9,730 nucleotides of DNA from Roseitalea sp964606055 (GTDB lineage Bacteria > Pseudomonadota > Alphaproteobacteria > Rhizobiales > Rhizobiaceae). Where the stretch lies: assembly GCA_964606055.1 (NCBI GenBank), contig CAZSFA010000110.1:1-9730 (forward strand). Direction: 5' to 3'. Each line of letters opens with the position of its first letter. The first letter of the stretch is position 1. Made by a program: the position numbers and the translations under genes. This document shows positions 5,441 to 9,730 of the stretch, piece after piece. Under the pieces are notes generated by a model. The model made no database searches and was not told the DNA's origin. It was given only the letters and a program-made list of their open reading frames with translations.

Positions 5441-7444
5441 ATGACCTCTCGCGAAAAACACGACCGGATGGCAAATGCGATCCGCGCCCTGTCGATGGAC
5501 GCCGTTCAGGCCGCCAAATCTGGCCATCCGGGCCTGCCCATGGGCGCGGCCGACATCGCCACGGTGCTCTTCACAAGGTTCATGAAGTTCGACCCGACCC
5601 ATCCAGCCTGGCCGGACCGGGACCGGTTCGTGCTGTCGGCCGGCCACGGCTCGATGCTGCTCTACAGCCTGCTCTACCTGCTCGGCTACGAGGACATGAC
5701 GATCGAGCAGATCAAGAACTTCCGCCAACTCGGCTTCAAGACCGCCGGCCACCCCGAATACGGCCATGCCGCCGGCATCGAGACCACCACCGGCCCGCTC
5801 GGCCAGGGCCTTGCCAACGCGGTCGGCATGGCGATCGCCGAGCGCAAGCTGCGCGACGAGTTCGGCGCCGATCTGGTCGACCACAAGACCTATGTGCTGG
5901 CCGGCGACGGCTGCCTGATGGAGGGCATCAGCCAGGAGGCGATCACGCTTGCCGGCCATCTCAAACTGGCCAATCTGGTCGTCATCTGGGACGACAACCG
6001 CATCACCATCGACGGCCAGATCTCGCTGTCGGACTCAACCGACCAGATCAAGCGCTTCGAGGCCTGCGGCTGGATCACCGACCGGATCGACGGCCACGAC
6101 CCCGAGGCGATCGAGGCAGCGCTCACCCGCGCGCAGGACGCCGACCGCCCGGTGATGATCGCTGCCCGCACCACCATCGGTTTCGGCGCGCCGACCAAGG
6201 CCGGCACCGCCAAGGCGCACGGCTCGCCGCTCGGCCCCGAAGAGATCGCCGGCGCGCGCGAAGCGCTCGGCTGGCAGGCGCCACCCTTTGAGATCCCCTC
6301 CGAAATCCTCGACGACTGGCGCGTGACCGGGTTGGCCGCCGGCAAGAAGCGCATCGCCTGGGAGGAACGCCTCAAAGGCGCCGACAACGCGGTGCGCGGC
6401 GAGTTCGAGCGGCGCATGCGCGGCGACCTGCCCGCCGCCCTTGCCAACGCGGCCGCCGATTACAAGGCGCAGCTTGCGCGCGACAAACCCAAGGTCGCAA
6501 CGCGCAAATCGTCCGAGATGGCGCTTGAGATCATCAATGCGGCGGTTCCCGAGACGCTCGGCGGTTCGGCCGACCTGACCGGGTCCAACAACACAAGGAC
6601 CGCGCAAACCGCGCCGATCGACGGCGACGATTTCTCCGGCCGCTACCTGCACTACGGCATCCGCGAGCATGGCATGGCGGCCGCCATGAACGGCATGGCG
6701 CTGCATGGCGGCCTGATCCCGTACGGCGGCACGTTCCTTGTCTTTTCCGACTACGCGCGGCCGTCGATGCGGCTGGCCTCGCTCATGGGCATCCGCTCGA
6801 TCTTCGTGATGACCCATGACTCCATCGGCCTTGGCGAAGACGGCCCCACCCACCAGCCGGTCGAGCATCTGGCCGCGCTGCGCGCCATCCCCAACCATTG
6901 CGTGTTCCGGCCCGCCGACGCGATGGAGGTGATGGAGTGCTGGGAACTGGCGCTGACCGACCAGGGCACGCCGTCGACGCTGGCGCTGACCCGTCAGGGC
7001 CTGCCGGCATTGCGCGAGGAGGCAACCAGCGAGAACCGCTGCGCGCTTGGCGCCTATGAACTTGCGACCGCCGGCGAGGATGCGGCCGTGTCGATCTTCG
7101 CCACCGGCTCGGAGGTCATGATCGCGATGGCGGCGCGCGACCGGCTCGAGGCCGCCGGCCATCCCACGCGGGTGGTCTCGGTGCCCTGCTTTGAACTGTT
7201 CGAGCGGCAATCGACCGACTATCAGGACGCCATCATCGGCAATGCATCCGTGCGCATTGCCATCGAAGCGGGCGTCGAACAGGGCTGGCGGCGCTTCATC
7301 GGCGAGGACGGGGTGTTTGTCGGCATGACCGGCTTTGGCGCCTCGGGCCCGCAGGAGGCGCTGTTTGAGCATTTCGGCATCACTGCCGAGGCGGTCGTCG
7401 AGGCGGCAACGCGCCGGCTTGCGGCCACACACGACGCGGCCTGA
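5441..7444 (+). CDS. tkt: Transketolase
   Basis: A 667-residue thiamine-diphosphate enzyme that moves two-carbon ketol units between sugar phosphates in the non-oxidative pentose phosphate (and Calvin-type) pathway. The order of domains is complete. The pyrophosphate-binding domain has SGHPGLPMG (27-35), SAGHGS (66-71), GPLGQG (118-123) and the ThDP motif GDG (155-157) ending at N186; the pyrimidine domain has GIREHGMAAAMNGM with catalytic Glu409 and GTFLVFSDYARPSMR; DSIGLGEDGPTHQPVEHLA then follows; a C-terminal domain ends the protein. Length is normal. The ATG at 5441 gives the standard start MTSREKHDRMANAIRALSMD; the Shine-Dalgarno sequence is weak (GGAA three bases upstream). It heads a cassette with gap 58 bases on, and no terminator is seen between them. 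Confidence 0.97.
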   Translation: MTSREKHDRMANAIRALSMDAVQAAKSGHPGLPMGAADIATVLFTRFMKFDPTHPAWPDRDRFVLSAGHGSMLLYSLLYLLGYEDMTIEQIKNFRQLGFKTAGHPEYGHAAGIETTTGPLGQGLANAVGMAIAERKLRDEFGADLVDHKTYVLAGDGCLMEGISQEAITLAGHLKLANLVVIWDDNRITIDGQISLSDSTDQIKRFEACGWITDRIDGHDPEAIEAALTRAQDADRPVMIAARTTIGFGAPTKAGTAKAHGSPLGPEEIAGAREALGWQAPPFEIPSEILDDWRVTGLAAGKKRIAWEERLKGADNAVRGEFERRMRGDLPAALANAAADYKAQLARDKPKVATRKSSEMALEIINAAVPETLGGSADLTGSNNTRTAQTAPIDGDDFSGRYLHYGIREHGMAAAMNGMALHGGLIPYGGTFLVFSDYARPSMRLASLMGIRSIFVMTHDSIGLGEDGPTHQPVEHLAALRAIPNHCVFRPADAMEVMECWELALTDQGTPSTLALTRQGLPALREEATSENRCALGAYELATAGEDAAVSIFATGSEVMIAMAARDRLEAAGHPTRVVSVPCFELFERQSTDYQDAIIGNASVRIAIEAGVEQGWRRFIGEDGVFVGMTGFGASGPQEALFEHFGITAEAVVEAATRRLAATHDAA

Positions 7445-7502
7445 CCGGCCAGAACAGACCACACACGTCACAAGAACCCATTTCACACGATCGGAGATCA
7501 AC

Positions 7503-8504
7503 ATGACTGTGAAAGTTGCCATCAACGGTTTCGGGCGGATCGGCCGGCTCGTGCTGCGCGCGATCATCGAACAGGGCCGCAAAGACATCCAGGTCGTTGC
7601 CATCAACGACCTGGGCCCGATCGAGACCAACGCCCACCTGCTGCGCTACGACAGCTTGCACGGCCGCTTCCCCGGCACGGTGACCGTCGACGGCGACACG
7701 ATGGATGCCGGCGCCGGCCCCATCAAGGTGACCGCCGAGCGCGACCCGACCAAGCTCCCCTGGTCGGACGTCGACATCGCGCTTGAGTGCACCGGCATCT
7801 TCACCGCCCGCGACAAGGCCGCGCTGCATCTTCAGAACGGCTCCAAGCGGGTGCTGATCTCGGCGCCCGGCAAGGGAGCCGACAAGACCATCGTCTACGG
7901 CGTCAACCATGACCAGCTGACCGGCGACGACCATGTCGTCTCGTGCGCATCGTGCACGACCAACTGTCTGGCGCCCGTCGCCCACGTGCTGCACTCCGAG
8001 TTCGGCATCAAGAAGGGCTACATGACGACCATCCACGCCTATACCGGCGACCAGCCCACGCTCGACACGCTGCACAAGGATCTGTACCGCGCCCGCGCGG
8101 CGGCCATGTCGATGATCCCGACGACGACCGGCGCCGCCCGCGCCGTCGGCCTGGTGCTGCCCGATCTCGCCGGCAAGCTCGATGGCTCGGCCGTGCGCGT
8201 GCCCACCGCCAACGTCTCGCTGGTCGACTTCAAGTTCGTGCCCGGCCGCGCGGTGACGACCGAAGAGGTCAACAACGCCGTCAAGACCTGGTCGGAAGGC
8301 CCGCTCAAGGGCATCGTCGACTACGTCACCGAGCCCAATGTCTCGATCGACTTCAACCACGACCCGCATTCGTCGAACTTCGCCGCGCCGCAAACCAAGG
8401 TGCTCGACGGCGACCTGGTGCGCGTGATGAGCTGGTACGACAACGAATGGGGCTTCTCCAACCGCATGGCCGACGTCGCCATGGAGATGGCAAGGCACAT
8501 GTGA
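7503..8504 (+). CDS. gap: Type I glyceraldehyde-3-phosphate dehydrogenase
   Basis: 333 residues. It oxidises and phosphorylates glyceraldehyde 3-phosphate to 1,3-bisphosphoglycerate with NAD+, the reaction just before phosphoglycerate kinase, and runs backwards in gluconeogenesis. The NAD-binding start is VKVAINGFGRIGRLVLRA (3-20), and Asp36 in INDLG is the usual NAD-binding residue. The catalytic motif is SCASCTTNCLAP (147-158) with Cys151; His178 lies in TTIHAYTGDQ. The C-terminus contains SWYDNEWGFSNRM. Start choice is clear: GGAG lies six bases before the ATG at 7503, and the open frame upstream of it overlaps tkt in another frame. It follows tkt by 58 bases and precedes a 60-codon membrane protein ORF by 13 bases. 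Nothing is missing. Confidence 0.97.
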   Translation: MTVKVAINGFGRIGRLVLRAIIEQGRKDIQVVAINDLGPIETNAHLLRYDSLHGRFPGTVTVDGDTMDAGAGPIKVTAERDPTKLPWSDVDIALECTGIFTARDKAALHLQNGSKRVLISAPGKGADKTIVYGVNHDQLTGDDHVVSCASCTTNCLAPVAHVLHSEFGIKKGYMTTIHAYTGDQPTLDTLHKDLYRARAAAMSMIPTTTGAARAVGLVLPDLAGKLDGSAVRVPTANVSLVDFKFVPGRAVTTEEVNNAVKTWSEGPLKGIVDYVTEPNVSIDFNHDPHSSNFAAPQTKVLDGDLVRVMSWYDNEWGFSNRMADVAMEMARHM

Positions 8505-8517
8505 CACGGATGCCGGC

Positions 8518-8700
8518 ATGGACACCGGCACGCTTGTCTTCCTGATCATCGGCGCGGGGATCGTGATCCTCGCGCTGATCGTCGGGCGCCTGTTCCGGCG
8601 CTCGATCAACCGACAGATGCCCGGCTCCGACGAAGGCGACAGCCGCGCCTGGTGGTATGCCAGCGGCCGCCGAAACGGCGATGGTCCGCCCGAGCCCTGA
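8518..8700 (+). CDS. Small single-span membrane protein, unknown function
   Basis: A 60-residue ORF between gap and pgk. Residues 6-23 (LVFLIIGAGIVILALIVG) form one strongly hydrophobic segment, followed by a basic patch RLFRRSINRQ that would stay in the cytoplasm, and a polar tail with SRAWWYASGRR. It starts 13 bases after the gap stop on the same strand, suggesting co-transcription, but lacks a strong Shine-Dalgarno sequence. I recognise no family. A coherent membrane segment plus positive-inside charges, in a gap where no other gene fits, argues for a real protein; GC-rich chance ORFs of this length also occur. Confidence 0.6.
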   Translation: MDTGTLVFLIIGAGIVILALIVGRLFRRSINRQMPGSDEGDSRAWWYASGRRNGDGPPEP

Positions 8701-8714
8701 TCGACCGATAATCA

Positions 8715-8743
8715 TTGAAATCAGCGCCCGTTCTTCATAGGAC
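8715..8743 (+). promoter_or_regulatory. Possible promoter of pgk
   Basis: TTGAAA (8715-8720), 17 bases, then TAGGAC (8738-8743). The -35 box is good, the -10 weak. It would give pgk its own transcript with a leader of about 30 bases. It overlaps the inverted repeat at 8720-8752. Confidence 0.3.
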
Positions 8744-8752
8744 TCCGCTGAT
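8720..8752. repeat. Inverted repeat before pgk
   Basis: ATCAGCG (8720-8726) and CGCTGAT (8746-8752) are exact reverse complements around a 19-base loop, in the 79-base space between the small membrane protein gene and pgk. There is no clean T-run after it, so it is a poor intrinsic terminator; it could be an operator, since it spans the candidate pgk -10 region, or a processing hairpin. Confidence 0.35.
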
Positions 8753-8779
8753 CTTTGCTGTCATCGGAACAAAACGGCC

Positions 8780-9730
8780 ATGCCCTTCAAGACCCTTGAC
8801 GACCTGCCCGACATCTCCGGCAAGCACGTCATCGTCCGCGTCGATCTGAACGTGCCCATGGCCGACGGCCATGTCACCGACACCACCCGGCTGCAGCGCG
8901 TGGTGCCGACCATTTCCGAACTTTCTCAAAAGGGCGCCAAGACGATCCTCTTGTCCCATTTCGCCCGCCCCAAGGGCAAGGTGGTGCCCGAGATGTCGCT
9001 GCGCCCGGTCGCGCAGGCGCTGGAGGAAACGCTCGACCATCGCGTCGATTTCGCCGGCGACTGCGTAGGCGATGTGTGCGTCGGCCGGCTCAAGGACATG
9101 GCCTCGGGCGATATCGTGCTGTTCGAGAACACGCGCTTTCACGCCGGCGAAGAGGCCAATGACGCCGCGTTCGCCGCGGCGCTCGCCGCCAATGGCGACA
9201 TCTACGTCAACGACGCGTTTTCGGCCGCGCACCGCGCCCATGCATCGACCGAGGGCATCGCCCGCCACCTGCCCGCCTATGCCGGGCGCGCCATGCAGGC
9301 CGAACTTGAAGCGCTCGAGAAGGGCCTTGGCGATCCGCGCCGGCCGGTGGTCGCCATCGTCGGCGGCGCCAAGATCTCGACCAAGATCGACCTCTTGCAG
9401 AACATGGTCGCCAAGGTCGATGCGCTGGTGATCGGCGGCGCCATGGCCAACACCTTTCTCGCCGCCAAGGGCGTTTCGGTCGGCAAATCGCTGGCCGAGC
9501 ACGATCTGGCAGACACCGCCAATGCCATCATGGCCGAGGCCGCCAAGCGCGGCTGCGCGATCGTGTTGCCGATCGACGCGGTGGTGGCGCGCGAGTTCAA
9601 GGCCGGCGCGAGCGGCTCGGTCGTCGATGTCGACAAGGTCCACCCCGAACAGATGATCCTCGATGTCGGGCCCGGCACCGTCGGCAAGATCAATGGCTGG
9701 ATCAGCCAGGCCGAAACGCTGGTCTGGAAC
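8780..9730 (+). CDS. pgk: Phosphoglycerate kinase (3' end outside the window)
   Basis: The first 317 codons of an enzyme of about 400 residues that transfers phosphate between 1,3-bisphosphoglycerate and ADP. Visible motifs: RVDLNVPMADGHVTDTTRL (20-38) and SHFARPKG (59-66) for 3-phosphoglycerate binding, FENTRFHAGEE (115-125), VNDAFSAAHRAHAST (143-157), VAIVGGAKISTK (191-202), GGAMANTF (219-226) and LDVGPGT (294-300) near the nucleotide site. Residue 62 is Ala where the family motif SHxGRP usually has Gly; the Arg itself is kept. The frame is open to the window edge, with about 80 residues missing. The ATG at 8780 has only a weak upstream GGAA. It follows gap and the small membrane protein gene on the same strand. 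Confidence 0.96.
   Translation, partial: MPFKTLDDLPDISGKHVIVRVDLNVPMADGHVTDTTRLQRVVPTISELSQKGAKTILLSHFARPKGKVVPEMSLRPVAQALEETLDHRVDFAGDCVGDVCVGRLKDMASGDIVLFENTRFHAGEEANDAAFAAALAANGDIYVNDAFSAAHRAHASTEGIARHLPAYAGRAMQAELEALEKGLGDPRRPVVAIVGGAKISTKIDLLQNMVAKVDALVIGGAMANTFLAAKGVSVGKSLAEHDLADTANAIMAEAAKRGCAIVLPIDAVVAREFKAGASGSVVDVDKVHPEQMILDVGPGTVGKINGWISQAETLVWN

Noticed and set aside
6035..7630. A 531-codon open frame on the minus strand
   Set aside because: It is antisense to tkt and the start of gap, with low-complexity Arg/Gly/Ala-rich translation and no recognisable domain.
7380..8609. A 409-codon open frame on the minus strand
   Set aside because: Antisense to gap with His/Val/Asp/Gly-rich translation; a shadow of the real gene.
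8735..9643. A 302-codon open frame on the minus strand
   Set aside because: Antisense to pgk, whose full set of family motifs is readable on the plus strand to the window edge.
1..9730. CRISPR arrays, tRNA or rRNA genes, insertion sequences
   Set aside because: No regularly spaced repeats, tRNA cloverleaf, rRNA-like sequence or transposase ORF with terminal inverted repeats was seen; in particular no tRNA lies at the edges of the accessory block.

Overview
The window is high-GC DNA that reads like an alphaproteobacterium, most probably of the order Hyphomicrobiales (Rhizobiales). The grounds are a tkt-gap-pgk run on the plus strand, a divergent DUF4164-zapA pair beside it, and an alphaproteobacterial 6S RNA upstream of a 5-formyltetrahydrofolate cyclo-ligase and a YmdB-type phosphoesterase. 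The genus cannot be read from the sequence. Bases 1857-1956 are 100 Ns, the usual placeholder for an assembly gap of unknown true size, so nothing can be read across it.

Layout. Minus strand, 1807 down to 1: 6S RNA (ssrS), fthC/ygfA, a TIGR00282-type metallophosphoesterase, then the first 24 codons of a probable exported protein. After the gap, 1957-4448 is an accessory-looking block: a ParD-like antitoxin ORF that seems to run in frame into the C-terminal half of a ParE-like toxin and is cut by the gap, a LysR regulator (minus), and a divergent zinc-free MDR oxidoreductase (plus). Next come zapA and a DUF4164 coiled-coil gene (minus), a 301-base divergent control region, and then tkt, gap, a 60-codon single-span membrane protein ORF and a 3'-truncated pgk (plus).

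How it works together. Tkt, GapA and Pgk form a central carbon cassette joining the pentose phosphate pathway to lower glycolysis/gluconeogenesis. It probably has a main promoter at 5307-5334, with a LacI-family-like half-palindrome just upstream. ZapA stabilises the FtsZ ring, and the DUF4164 coiled-coil protein is its usual partner gene. 6S RNA binds the sigma70-type RNA polymerase holoenzyme, and fthC follows it on the same strand, as in many proteobacteria.

The most notable feature is the arrangement. In many proteobacteria zapA, ssrS and fthC are adjacent; here at least about 2.6 kb of regulator, oxidoreductase and toxin-antitoxin-like DNA separates zapA from ssrS, and one end of it coincides with the assembly gap. 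I found no strong sign of a wholly undescribed system. The parD/parE chimera and the interruption of zapA-ssrS-fthC most deserve a second look.
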